DNA of 64,000 nt from an uncultured Dehalococcoidia bacterium (GTDB taxonomy: Bacteria; Chloroflexota; Dehalococcoidia; Lucifugimonadales; Lucifugimonadaceae). Below the pieces are notes generated by a model. The model was given only the letters and a program-made list of their open reading frames with translations. It searched no databases and was not told the DNA's origin. Positions 34,397-43,060 of the stretch are shown one piece after another (within the stretch, counting starts at the first letter, position 1; each line of letters starts with the position of its first letter). A program made the translations under genes and the position numbers. The stretch spans positions 1,636,277-1,700,276 of the forward strand of contig OX638325.1 of NCBI GenBank assembly GCA_951812795.1. The letters run 5' to 3'.

Positions 34397-35416
34397 TTAA
34401 TCGGATGACGCGATGTCTGTGCAGAGTTGATTCAGATTGTCACGCGCTTCGGTTAGTGCAAGGACCTCGTCGGTGCCCAGATCGGACCGCAAACGTTGTA
34501 GTTCGCCGTAACTGAGCGTCAAGACGCGGCGCGAAACTTCGTTAGCCAACGCATCAAAAGGAGCGTCTTGCAATGCCGCGTCTGGTGACGGCATGTCTAA
34601 CACTTTCTGCGCCTCACTTGCACCGCTTTCGAAGAAAATTTGGGTGCTACGAGCATCGCGCAGAATCCGGGGTAAAAGTCGAACCGTGTTTAGCGGATAA
34701 ATGAGCCGGTCTTTCACCCAAGAAGCAAAATCAGCCTTCGTGTATCCGGTCTCTAACAAGGTTGACTGTACTCGGGATCTCTGAAGCTCGACGAAGGCAC
34801 TGAATCGAGACGCATCGAACGCTTCGTCATCATCCAACAACGGTCGATAGTTTTCCTCCATGTCTTCATACGCTGCTACTAAGTTACGCGCTTCGCTCTC
34901 TCTGCCGCCGCAAAAATCGACAATTTGCCCCCACAAAAGGTGTTGAGAATTGCGAAGAAGGTGCAAGTATTTCGCTTTCGAATACGGGTCCCACTCTCGT
35001 GGCCCAACTAAATGTGCTTGAAGTCGTATTGCGTCAACGCTGGTTTGATCGAGGTCGCTGTAAAGCAAGGTTGGAATGGTATCCCAATCACCCGGTTCCC
35101 CTCGCCTACCGAACTCTTGGAATATCAGCGTACGCGTGTTCCCTTCAATGACCACGTACTCATTTGAAGTCGAATTCACGATGATCGGATGGATTATCCC
35201 GCCGTTTGTTCTAATTGATTCCCTTAGGCTGTGGAATGTAGTACCTGTCGCTCGGTTGTCTTCCCCAGCAGCAGCTCCCAACGCTAAGCTCATCTGCTCG
35301 GACGTTATTTCACCCTCGTACATTTCCAACCATTGGGCTATCCGTGGATTTCTTCGGTCAAGTTTCAGTTCCGATACGGGCAATCGTTGATAGGTGAAAT
35401 CACTCTCAGTGACCAT
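34397..35416 (-). CDS. ParB/Srx-fold protein (cassette gene 2)
   Basis: A 339-residue ParB-fold protein, paralogous in design to gene 5 but strongly diverged. Asn-Pro-Arg at 23-25 (LDRRNPRIAQW), GGIIHPIIV (72-80) and VIEGNTRTLIF (89-99) are present. A 35-residue insertion separates the first two motifs. The middle region with WDPYSKAKYLHLL matches the corresponding helix of gene 5 (WQPYEQAGYLYRR), so the two share more than the fold. The C-terminal 130 residues are helical and unassigned. It sits between the radical-SAM and nuclease genes with gaps of 18 and 5 bases. Confidence 0.82.
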   Translation of the reverse strand: MVTESDFTYQRLPVSELKLDRRNPRIAQWLEMYEGEITSEQMSLALGAAAGEDNRATGTTFHSLRESIRTNGGIIHPIIVNSTSNEYVVIEGNTRTLIFQEFGRRGEPGDWDTIPTLLYSDLDQTSVDAIRLQAHLVGPREWDPYSKAKYLHLLRNSQHLLWGQIVDFCGGRESEARNLVAAYEDMEENYRPLLDDDEAFDASRFSAFVELQRSRVQSTLLETGYTKADFASWVKDRLIYPLNTVRLLPRILRDARSTQIFFESGASEAQKVLDMPSPDAALQDAPFDALANEVSRRVLTLSYGELQRLRSDLGTDEVLALTEARDNLNQLCTDIASSD

Positions 35417-35434
35417 GTGGTTCCTCTCTTAGTT

Positions 35435-36775
35435 CTAATGGACAGTTCTAGACAATACACCAACTGGTAAAGACCGAGTGCTTTGTCCGTTTCTCGAAAA
35501 TGACTCTCCCAGCACAGAGCGCCAAAGACCGTTGATCCATTTCCGGTTCGGATGGCAGTTAGGACAAACGAATCCGACGTACTGCCCTGCATAGTCCTGT
35601 AATGCAAACGCTCGTTCGCCTGGTTCGCGCTCCGCACCACAGCTTTCGCACGTGATGGAATAAGCGAGGGTTGCTGGATCGTTGAGTAATTCCCGGAATG
35701 CGGCCCTGTCGCGTGTCAATCCCGTTGTAAGAGATTCGATGGTTCCGGCAACGTTTCTGGGGGCGCGTCTTCGTTTGTCGCTTGGGTGCGACCTCAAACT
35801 GAATGCTTCTTCGAACGATCTAGCCGCCTTCAACTTCTTGATAAGTCCCTCGTAAGGCGGAAACGCTCCACCGAAACCCAATACCCTTCGCGCTTTCGCC
35901 ACCATCTCGAGCCTCTGAGGCGTCCAGTGCGGAGAAATGTATTTGTTTTTCACAAGAGAGTTCAACGGTTCGTATCGCATCGGGTAAGAAACTACACCCC
36001 AGTCCAAAAGATCGATTACTCGGCTCAAAAAATCGTCCGGGCTGTCCATGAAGTTGTACAGAGTGTAAACGTGCATCCTCCGGCGATTGAACCCAGCGGT
36101 TTCGAGAGCGGGGATGGCTCGCATCAACGCGTTGCGCTCACTTGGAATGTCGTATGCCATCCTAACGGGTTCTATGCGAAGCTGGCGCAACTTCTCGGCG
36201 ACACCTTGATCGATCAGGCGTGCGTCTAAACCTTGGTTAAAGTCAACCTTGACATTCAACTCACGAAGCTCATCGACAATGTCTCGCCAGTTGGGCACGC
36301 CCAGAACGTTGTTGTCCCAAAGCGTTACTTCGCGATGTCCCGGTTTTACGAGGTCAGTTATGCTCTGGGCGGGTCCCCAAACCTTACCTTCCAACTTCGG
36401 GACTGCGCAAAAAGCACACTTTCGTATGCAGCCGCGGGTCCCAAACATGATGCTCGATTCCCAATCCGGCACCAACGAGTAATCCGGCATGAAGCGTTCA
36501 ACCGATTGCAACAGACCGACGTGCACGTTATCAACGTCAGCCAACCCCGCATGTTCAGGCATCAGCGTGGCGTAAATGCCCCCTAGAGCGATTTCCGCGT
36601 CTGGGTACAGCGTTCGATAAAACGCTGCTGCCTCATGTACTGGCTTCCACGAATAAGTGAAAAGGCTAGTGATGTAAATCTTCGCGGGAGCATGTTCAGC
36701 CTCGCGAAGTGTGTCATGGAACTCAACGTCGTCACCACGATGCTTGTGAAAGCTCGAGATTTTCAGGAGACCCAA
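35435..36775 (-). CDS. Radical-SAM protein with C-terminal zinc ribbon (cassette gene 1)
   Basis: A protein of at least 446 residues. The cluster motif RGCIRKCAFCAVP gives Cys116-x3-Cys120-x2-Cys123. An N-terminal region with IALGGIYATLMPEHA resembles B12-binding-like domains of the elongator/MiaB-type and BchE-like enzymes. The end carries a Cys4 ribbon (CESCGAE and CPNCHPN, about 371-405). The only usual start is TTG 36775, but the open frame continues upstream with QVLLVQPRYYTRYPALGLLK, a typical N-terminal strand of this family. The natural start may therefore be a non-standard codon (ATC 36823 or CTG 36814), or the start was lost by mutation. It is too long and differently built to be QueE. 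Substrate unknown. Confidence 0.8.
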   Translation of the reverse strand: MGLLKISSFHKHRGDDVEFHDTLREAEHAPAKIYITSLFTYSWKPVHEAAAFYRTLYPDAEIALGGIYATLMPEHAGLADVDNVHVGLLQSVERFMPDYSLVPDWESSIMFGTRGCIRKCAFCAVPKLEGKVWGPAQSITDLVKPGHREVTLWDNNVLGVPNWRDIVDELRELNVKVDFNQGLDARLIDQGVAEKLRQLRIEPVRMAYDIPSERNALMRAIPALETAGFNRRRMHVYTLYNFMDSPDDFLSRVIDLLDWGVVSYPMRYEPLNSLVKNKYISPHWTPQRLEMVAKARRVLGFGGAFPPYEGLIKKLKAARSFEEAFSLRSHPSDKRRRAPRNVAGTIESLTTGLTRDRAAFRELLNDPATLAYSITCESCGAEREPGERAFALQDYAGQYVGFVCPNCHPNRKWINGLWRSVLGESFSRNGQSTRSLPVGVLSRTVH

Positions 36776-37039
36776 GGCGGGGTATCGAGTGTAATAGCGC
36801 GGTTGGACGAGCAGGACCTGGATGGTGAACCCCGATTTGACTAACGGCTACTAACCATGCAAATTGATAGCATCCAGATCATTTTAGCGCGTTCGCAGAC
36901 TATGATGCATCCACCAAAACGACGTTCGGTTGCTCACCACCGAATCCCTATGCCGCGACTGACAAACGCGCACTGATGCCGACACCCGCCACATCCCCGC
37001 ACATAAACCCCGACTCCGACGTCAGCGTAGGTTCCTTTT

Positions 37040-38386
37040 TCAACCCATCCCCCGCATCATGTTCTGCAGCGCGCGTTCGCCGCCGGGGCCGCTGATGCGT
37101 TTCATCATCTTCTGCATTTGGCGATACTGGCCTAGCAATTGGTTGACTTGCGATGGCGAGGTGCCGGAGCCGGTGGCTACTCTGCGACGTCGTGAACCGT
37201 TGAGCAGTCTTGGATTCGAGCGTTCTTGCGGCGTCATCGACAGGATGATGGCCTCGACTTGGGACATCCGCTTTTCGTCGACGTTTTGCAGACTGCGGCC
37301 GCCCATTAATCCACCGAGACCAGGTATCATCCCCAAAACATCCGACAATGGACCCATTCGACGGATCGACCGGAACTGCTCGAGCATGTCGTTTAGGTCG
37401 AACTCGTTCCGCCGCAACCGCTGCTCCAGCCGCTTCGCATCGTCCTCATCGATCTCCCGCTGTGCCTTCTCGATGAGTGTCGTGACATCGCCCATCCCCA
37501 ATATCCGCTGCGCCATCCGCTCCGGGTGAAACTCCTCCAACTGCTCCGGACGCTCGCCGACGCCGACGAACTTGACGGGCAGGCCCGTAACCGACTTCAT
37601 CGAAAGCGCCGCACCGCCGCGGGCATCGCCATCCATCTTGGTGAGCAGCATCCCCGTCAATCCGATGCGACGATTGAACTCCGATCCCGAATTCACCGCA
37701 TCCTGACCGGTCATCGCGTCCACGACCAAGAACGTCTCGATCGGGTCCACGGTCGACTTGACCTTCTCCAACTCGCCCATCAACTCGTCGTCGATCGCCA
37801 ACCGACCTGCCGTGTCCAGTATTAACCACCGCGTTCCATGCTGTTTCGCCCGAGCCACCGCGTTTTTCGCCACCTTTAATGGAGTCGACTTGCGTGCGTC
37901 CTCGTTATAGACCGGCACGTTGATCTGTTTGCCCAGCGTCACCAACTGCTCTACCGCCGCCGGGCGTTGTAGGTCGCAGGCCGCGATCATGACGTTCTGC
38001 TTGCGTTCGCGCCGGATGTGCAACGCCAACTTCGCCGCCGCCGTCGTCTTACCCGCGCCTTGGAGACCGACCAGCATGATTACGCTCGGCGGCGTCTCTC
38101 CGCGCTGCAATGCAGCACTTTCTCCACCAAGCACCTCCACCAAGTTGTCCTGAACTATCTTTACGACGGTCTGACCCGGCGTCAAAGATCGCACAACCTG
38201 TTCACCCTGTGCCTCTTCCCGTATCTTCGAGACGAAGCTGCGAGCGACCTTGAAATCGACATCCGCCTCCAGCAACGCCATGCGGACCTGCCGCAGGGCC
38301 GCCTCGATATCCTGCTCGGTCAACCGACCCTTGCCGGTCAGCGTCCCCAGGGCAGAAGTAAGCCGTTCTGATAGCGTCTCAAACAT
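37040..38386 (-). CDS. ffh: Signal recognition particle GTPase Ffh
   Basis: A 448-residue SRP54 protein. It has an N-terminal helical bundle, a G domain with LVGLQGAGKTTAAAKLA, the DTAGRLAIDDELM box and TKMDGDARGGAALS, and a Met-rich M domain ending in KMMKRISGPGGERALQNMMRG. It binds 4.5S RNA and signal sequences at the ribosome. ATG 38386 overlaps the stop of the CBS gene by one base (TGATG), so translation is coupled. A TTG one codon earlier is less likely. Confidence 0.97.
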   Translation of the reverse strand: MFETLSERLTSALGTLTGKGRLTEQDIEAALRQVRMALLEADVDFKVARSFVSKIREEAQGEQVVRSLTPGQTVVKIVQDNLVEVLGGESAALQRGETPPSVIMLVGLQGAGKTTAAAKLALHIRRERKQNVMIAACDLQRPAAVEQLVTLGKQINVPVYNEDARKSTPLKVAKNAVARAKQHGTRWLILDTAGRLAIDDELMGELEKVKSTVDPIETFLVVDAMTGQDAVNSGSEFNRRIGLTGMLLTKMDGDARGGAALSMKSVTGLPVKFVGVGERPEQLEEFHPERMAQRILGMGDVTTLIEKAQREIDEDDAKRLEQRLRRNEFDLNDMLEQFRSIRRMGPLSDVLGMIPGLGGLMGGRSLQNVDEKRMSQVEAIILSMTPQERSNPRLLNGSRRRRVATGSGTSPSQVNQLLGQYRQMQKMMKRISGPGGERALQNMMRGMG

Positions 38387-38826
38387 CAAATTTCCTGACC
38401 GAAACTAACCGAGACCGGCGTGCGGTCCCAACCCGAGAAGATATCGCTCGCCAGCTGTTGCATCACTCGGCTGATGTTCGAAAACGTCGCGATGCCTACC
38501 GGCTCACCTTCGGCGTTCACCACCGGCAACCTCGATATCTGACGTTGTGACATAACCCGCGCGGCCTCCACGACATCGGTATCGGGTCGGGCCGTGTGAA
38601 CGGGACTGCTCATGTACAACAGGATCGGACACATCTCCGGGTCCTCGCCCGCGCCCACGCATCCAACCGCAACGTCCCAACTTGTGATAATCCCCTCAAC
38701 CATGCCCTTGCGGACCACTACCAGCGACCCGACATCGTTCGACCGCATCCGCTTAGCCGCATCCGCCACGCTCAGTTCCGACGTTATCGTCAGCACCGGT
38801 GCAGTCATTATCTCTTCTAAGCGCAT
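38386..38826 (-). CDS. CBS-domain protein
   Basis: A 146-residue protein of two tandem CBS domains: MRLEEIMTAPVLTITSELSV...GSLVVVRKGMVEGIITSWDVA, and PVHTARPDTDVVEAARVMSQRQISRLPVVNAEGEPVGIATFSNIS. CBS pairs sense adenosine ligands such as AMP, ATP or SAM. It is upstream of and coupled to ffh. The reason for this pairing is not evident. Confidence 0.92.
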   Translation of the reverse strand: MRLEEIMTAPVLTITSELSVADAAKRMRSNDVGSLVVVRKGMVEGIITSWDVAVGCVGAGEDPEMCPILLYMSSPVHTARPDTDVVEAARVMSQRQISRLPVVNAEGEPVGIATFSNISRVMQQLASDIFSGWDRTPVSVSFGQEI

Positions 38827-38967
38827 CGCTTCACTCTACGTACCGAAACTCACGTTCTGATGAGGAACATTTATCATGCATCATTGGGGATCGCGCGACA
38901 ACTCACCGATCGTCAGCGCATCCGCAAACATCAATTCTAGACCCACAAACACCAACCCAAACCGCCA

Positions 38968-39051
38968 ATGTCCATAGTACTCATGATCTCACTGGTGTTG
39001 CTGTCCGTAATCGCCATCGGAGTTGCGGTCGCGAACATCGATCCTATCTGA
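38968..39051 (+). CDS. Possible 27-aa single-helix membrane peptide
   Basis: ATG 38968 opens a 27-codon frame (starts MSIVLMISLVLLSVIAIG, ends ANIDPI). The product would be one hydrophobic helix with a short polar tail. It lies 19 bases upstream of the hydroxypyruvate-isomerase-like gene on the same strand, the usual setting for small membrane proteins or leader peptides. No ribosome site is clear. Conservation would be needed to prove it. Confidence 0.3.
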   Translation: MSIVLMISLVLLSVIAIGVAVANIDPI

Positions 39052-39070
39052 TTCGATACCGGCAACCGAA

Positions 39071-39844
39071 ATGCCGAAAATCAACGCCAACATCCAGTTC
39101 ATGTTCAATGAATATGAACTCCTCGACCGCTACGATGCCGCAGCGAGAGCTGGTTTCAAAGGCGTGGAGATTCAAGCGCCTTACTCCGAACCGACGGAGG
39201 CCATCCAAGAGCGGCTCGAGCGCAACAACCTCAAGCACGTAATCATCAACCTCCCGGTTACGGACCCCGAAACTGGCCTCGGCAACCTACCGCTCCAACC
39301 CGACAAGGTCGGCATCTACCAAGAGCGCGTAGCACTCGGTGTCGAATACGCAGCCGCACTCGGATGCATCGGCGTCAACACCGGAATCGGGCCGCGACCC
39401 GAAGGAACCGACCCCGAAATCGCGTACCGAACCTATATCGACAACCTTCGCTACGCCGCCGACGAGTTGGCCAAAGTCGGTGTCCACGCACTAATCGAAC
39501 CGATCAACACTCAAGACCAACCCGGCTTCCTCATCTCCACCTCGGCCCAAGGCATGCAGGCCATCGCCGACGCCAACCACCCAAACGTCTTCCTCCAGTA
39601 CGACTTCTACCACATGCAGATCATGGAAGGCCGCCTCGTCGAGACCTTCGCCGAACTCCTCCCCAGCATCAAACACGTCCAATTCGCTGATAACCCAGGC
39701 CGCAACGAACCCGGCACCGGCGAAATCCACTACCCCTTCATCTTCCAAAAGCTAGACGAACTCGGCTACACCGGCTGGGCCGGCGCCGAATACAACCCAT
39801 CCGGCAGAACGGAAGACTCGCTGGATTGGTTTAGGCGGCTTTAG
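39071..39844 (+). CDS. hyi: Hydroxypyruvate isomerase-like TIM-barrel protein
   Basis: A 257-residue xylose-isomerase-like barrel. NIQFMFNEYELLDRYDAAARAGFKGVEIQ is the typical Hyi start, with the metal-site motifs ALIEPINTQD, VFLQYDFYHMQIMEG and HVQFADNPGRNEPGTGEI. Hyi converts hydroxypyruvate to tartronate semialdehyde in glyoxylate metabolism. Close relatives act on other ketoses, so the substrate is likely but not certain. ATG 39071 gives the family start; sixteen further upstream codons in frame are ignored. Confidence 0.88.
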   Translation: MPKINANIQFMFNEYELLDRYDAAARAGFKGVEIQAPYSEPTEAIQERLERNNLKHVIINLPVTDPETGLGNLPLQPDKVGIYQERVALGVEYAAALGCIGVNTGIGPRPEGTDPEIAYRTYIDNLRYAADELAKVGVHALIEPINTQDQPGFLISTSAQGMQAIADANHPNVFLQYDFYHMQIMEGRLVETFAELLPSIKHVQFADNPGRNEPGTGEIHYPFIFQKLDELGYTGWAGAEYNPSGRTEDSLDWFRRL

Positions 39845-40239
39845 CATTCCAGTTCGGGCCTTGTCTTGCTTTGCCACAATACGGCTTCTCGGCGAAAACT
39901 AGCACCCCGCGGCACGGCAAAGCCGAGGTGTGCCGCCCCTCCGGGTCCTTTGCACAACTCTTATCCATGCTTGTACCAGACGAAATGCACGACGCGTCCC
40001 CGTTTGCAGGAACACTAGATTCCGGCTTTCGCCGGAATGATGATGGTCGTGCGCAGCTCCCCTCGAAAGCGACGGCAGCGAGCGGAGCTTGGCAGGAACG
40101 GAACGCTAGAATCTCGCCGCAACCCAAACAAACCGCGGCCGGCGAACCGCCAGAGCATTGGCACGACCACTCACCAACCACTTCCTCCTAAGCCTCCGTA
40201 CAAACCGCGATTTACAAATCCGATTTACCATTTCCCCTC
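39845..40239. other. Spacer with one palindromic repeat
   Basis: No gene. It holds a TTTGCCACAATACGG...CCCGCGGCACGGCAAAGCCG segment of uncertain origin near 39870-39930 and a perfect ATTCCGGCTTTCGCCGGAAT unit at 40019-40038. The remainder, up to pstB, shows no recognisable site. Frames here overlap each other and are low-complexity. Confidence 0.6.
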
Positions 40240-41034
40240 ATGACCGACCCGATTATCACTTTCGACGATCGAGACTTGGTTCTTGAAGCCGAGAACATGA
40301 GCGTCCGCTACGGCTCCACTCTCGCGGTGGAAGACGTATCGATCCAGATACCCCGCAATGCCATCGTGTCGCTTATCGGGCCCTCCGGATGCGGCAAAAG
40401 CACCGTGTTGCGTTGCTTCAACCGCATGAACGAATTGATCCCCGACACGCATGTTACCGGTAGCATCAAGTATCAAGGGGTCAATGTCTATGGTGCGGAC
40501 GTCGATCCGACCGACATCCGCTTTCGCATCGGGATGGTCTTCCAGCGTCCGAACCCGTTCCCGAAGAGCATCTACGACAACGTCGCCTTTGGCCCCCGCG
40601 TCAACGGTCTGACCGACGACCTCGATCGCGTCGTCGAAGAATCTCTCCGCCGCGCCGCGATCTGGGACGAAGTCAAAGATCGCTTGGACGATAGCGGTCT
40701 CGGCATCTCCGGAGGGCAGCAACAACGCCTATGCATCGCACGCGCGCTCGCCGTAAACCCCGATGTCGTCCTCATGGACGAGCCGGCTTCCGCGCTCGAT
40801 CCCATCTCAACCCAAGCGATCGAGGACCTGATTCGCGAGCTTTCACAGGAAGTGACGATCGTCATTGTCACGCACAATATGCAGCAGGCAACGCGCATCT
40901 CGGACTACTCGGCCGTGATGATGGTCGGCGAGGATCGCGTTGGGCATCTTATAGAGTACGGCACCAACGGGCAGGTCTTCGGCAATCCTGTCGATCCCCG
41001 GACCGAAGCGTACGTAACCGGCCGAATCGGCTGA
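40240..41034 (+). CDS. pstB: Phosphate ABC transporter ATPase PstB
   Basis: A 264-residue ABC ATPase. Walker A is SLIGPSGCGKSTVLRCFNRMN, the signature is GLGISGGQQQRLCIARALA, Walker B VVLMDEPASALDP and the switch VTHNM. The RCFNRMNELIP and GVNVYGADVDP stretches are PstB-specific. It drives phosphate import with PstA, PstC and PstS, none of which lies in the window. phoU follows by 20 bases, the common pstB-phoU arrangement. Confidence 0.95.
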   Translation: MTDPIITFDDRDLVLEAENMSVRYGSTLAVEDVSIQIPRNAIVSLIGPSGCGKSTVLRCFNRMNELIPDTHVTGSIKYQGVNVYGADVDPTDIRFRIGMVFQRPNPFPKSIYDNVAFGPRVNGLTDDLDRVVEESLRRAAIWDEVKDRLDDSGLGISGGQQQRLCIARALAVNPDVVLMDEPASALDPISTQAIEDLIRELSQEVTIVIVTHNMQQATRISDYSAVMMVGEDRVGHLIEYGTNGQVFGNPVDPRTEAYVTGRIG

Positions 41035-41054
41035 GAAAGAAGGGGCAGCTTAGT

Positions 41055-41747
41055 ATGCCCAACGAACAACTTGACTACAGCCTCGCACATTTGGAAGCAG
41101 AGATCGTCCTCCTCGGCGGATTGGTCGAAAACGCCATCTTCAAGACCATTCGCGCACTACGCAACCGCGATTTGGAACTCTCGAGGGAGGTCATCGAAGA
41201 GGATGACCGTATCGATGATCTCGAGACGAAGATCCAGAACGAATGCGTAGAGCAGATCCGACGCCAAGCGCCCCTAGCTGCGGACCTCCGCCGCATCATC
41301 GGTATGATGTTCATCGCCAACGAGCTCGAACGTATGGGCGATTACGCGGAAGGCATCGCCAAAGTGTCCATCAACATGGGCCACGAAGCGCCCCTCAAGG
41401 AGCTGGAAGACATCCCGAAGATGGCCGATCTCGCGGTTTCGATGATGAAGCGTAGCATTGATGCCATGACCACCTCGGACCGTGACGAGTCTGCACGCAT
41501 CGCCCTTGAGATCGAAAACGACGACGACGAGGTCGATCGGCTCTACGAGAAGGTGCAGAGCGACATCTTTACATTGGTTGAAGGCGACCGCGAGCGCGCC
41601 GTGCGAGGCACCTACCTCATGTGGGCTGCTCACAATGTTGAGCGAGTCGCCGACCGCGCAACCAACATCGCCGAGCGCGCTATCTTCATGTCAACCGGCG
41701 TAATCGTCAGCGGCAACGCCGATGCCCAGGCGGCCGTCCTAGGGTAG
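41055..41747 (+). CDS. phoU: Phosphate-signalling protein PhoU
   Basis: A 230-residue helical protein of two PhoU repeats. Metal-cluster motifs FIANELERMGDYAEGIA and WAAHNVERVADRATNIAE are both present. PhoU links PstB to the PhoR kinase and represses the Pho regulon when phosphate is ample. ATG 41055 is the start. The upstream extension of the frame overlaps pstB and is a shadow. The 3' end overlaps the convergent GH63-like gene by 9 bases. Confidence 0.95.
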   Translation: MPNEQLDYSLAHLEAEIVLLGGLVENAIFKTIRALRNRDLELSREVIEEDDRIDDLETKIQNECVEQIRRQAPLAADLRRIIGMMFIANELERMGDYAEGIAKVSINMGHEAPLKELEDIPKMADLAVSMMKRSIDAMTTSDRDESARIALEIENDDDEVDRLYEKVQSDIFTLVEGDRERAVRGTYLMWAAHNVERVADRATNIAERAIFMSTGVIVSGNADAQAAVLG

Positions 41748-43004
41748 ATCGTGCATCGCCGGCATGTCGACGGCGACCGTCGCCCAACCAAAGTCGGTGC
41801 CTCGCATCCCGCGGCCAGTTAACGGCGAGTAGAACTCCCTGAAGTCGCGACTCGCCATCTCGATCGACTTCGTCTCGATCTCATGCGCGACGCTATCGAA
41901 TCCGTGCCGCCGCAGTCCCCGAGACAGCAGCCAATTCAAATTCATGCACACCGGCCCTCGCCAGATCGTCGACTCGCCTTCGGCATCGAACGTCGGTTCC
42001 GAAGCCGAGACGCTCGGAACCGGGTAGGGAGTCCAAAACTCATCTTCGTTGGTTAAGTGCCGTTCAACCACCTCTTTGACCTTGTCACTATCTTGTCCGC
42101 CGATAATGAGAGGGAAGATCGAACCGACCGCCAGCGTATAGTCCGGAATCTTCTCCGCACCGCGCAGATAGATCCATCTGCTGAGCGAATCATCCCAGCA
42201 TTGCTCATTCAACGCCTCGGTCGTCTTGTTCCGCATCTCCCGCGCCGACCTGGATTCCTCCTCTTGATCCAGCAAATCATGCATCGTCGCAATCGCATCC
42301 CACCCGTCCGCGTACACCGCATTCATGAAAGGCTCGATCATCACGAACCGATCCTTCTCCCTCAGATGTTGAAAACTGTGTCCCTTGCCAAACAACGCGT
42401 TGTGCCAGTCCAACACCCAATTCTTCCAAAGCAAGTGCCGTCTGGCAGGTCGTTGCAAACCCAACTCGGCGTCGTAAGCGGGTGAGTTGTCAAGGCCACA
42501 TTCATATGGAGAAATGACCCCGATCAACCCGTCCCGATCAAGGTCCCGCTCTCGGCTCAACCATTCGTAATAACGCCTGACCTTTGGTAAAAGATCGCTC
42601 AGATACTCGACATCGCCCGACTCCTCGGCGATGCGGAGCAGTGCGTGAGCCAAAACCGGAGGTTGAATCATGCCCGAATGTCGACGTCGCCACTCACCCG
42701 GGCTGCTCTGACCAGTGACCGCGTTGGCAAGCGATCCCCATCGTCCCCAAAAAGTCATGTGACCAATGAACCCGTCCTCCCGCTGGGGTATCAGCAATGT
42801 GTCCAGCTCCGCCATTGCCAACTCCACGTCCAACGTCGACAACGCGATCGTGTGGAAACAGGAATCCCAGAACCATTGCCATTCGTAACGGCCTATTGAC
42901 GGCATTACATAGGTGTAACGCCGTCGATAGTACGGATCGATGCCGGTACGCACATTTTGCAGCAACTGGGTCAAGGCGCGCGACCGGAGATCTTCGTGGT
43001 TCAT
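41739..43004 (-). CDS. GH63-like glycoside hydrolase (glucosyl/mannosylglycerate-hydrolase type)
   Basis: A 421-residue (alpha/alpha)6-barrel enzyme. Segments YEWQWFWDSCFHTIALS, DRDGLIGVISPYECGLDNSP, STIWRGPVCMNLNWLL and MRGTDFGWATVAVD correspond to the conserved parts of GH63 mannosylglycerate and glucosylglycerate hydrolases, including the acidic residues in WDS and the region around ISPYECGLDNSP. It likely releases a hexose from a compatible solute or alpha-glucoside. It is divergent from a ROK sugar kinase that could phosphorylate the product. ATG 43004 is used; the frame extends to a TTG at 43028. Confidence 0.78.
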   Translation of the reverse strand: MNHEDLRSRALTQLLQNVRTGIDPYYRRRYTYVMPSIGRYEWQWFWDSCFHTIALSTLDVELAMAELDTLLIPQREDGFIGHMTFWGRWGSLANAVTGQSSPGEWRRRHSGMIQPPVLAHALLRIAEESGDVEYLSDLLPKVRRYYEWLSRERDLDRDGLIGVISPYECGLDNSPAYDAELGLQRPARRHLLWKNWVLDWHNALFGKGHSFQHLREKDRFVMIEPFMNAVYADGWDAIATMHDLLDQEEESRSAREMRNKTTEALNEQCWDDSLSRWIYLRGAEKIPDYTLAVGSIFPLIIGGQDSDKVKEVVERHLTNEDEFWTPYPVPSVSASEPTFDAEGESTIWRGPVCMNLNWLLSRGLRRHGFDSVAHEIETKSIEMASRDFREFYSPLTGRGMRGTDFGWATVAVDMPAMHDLP

Positions 43005-43060
43005 GGGTATCGAGATTAATAGATGCAATGCGGGTATACCGTCGCGATAACATCACACCT

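Noticed and set aside
31480-35416. ParB-like genes as a plasmid or chromosome partition locus
   Set aside because: No ParA and no parS-like repeats are adjacent, and the partners are a SNF2 ATPase and a nuclease.
35435-36823. Radical-SAM protein as QueE supplying deazaguanine to the CBASS operon
   Set aside because: It is about twice the length of QueE, has a B12-like N-terminus and a zinc ribbon, and is 20 kb away in another operon on the other strand.
40731-41054. Upstream extension of the phoU frame
   Set aside because: It overlaps pstB in another register and is Arg-rich nonsense; PhoU begins cleanly at ATG 41055.
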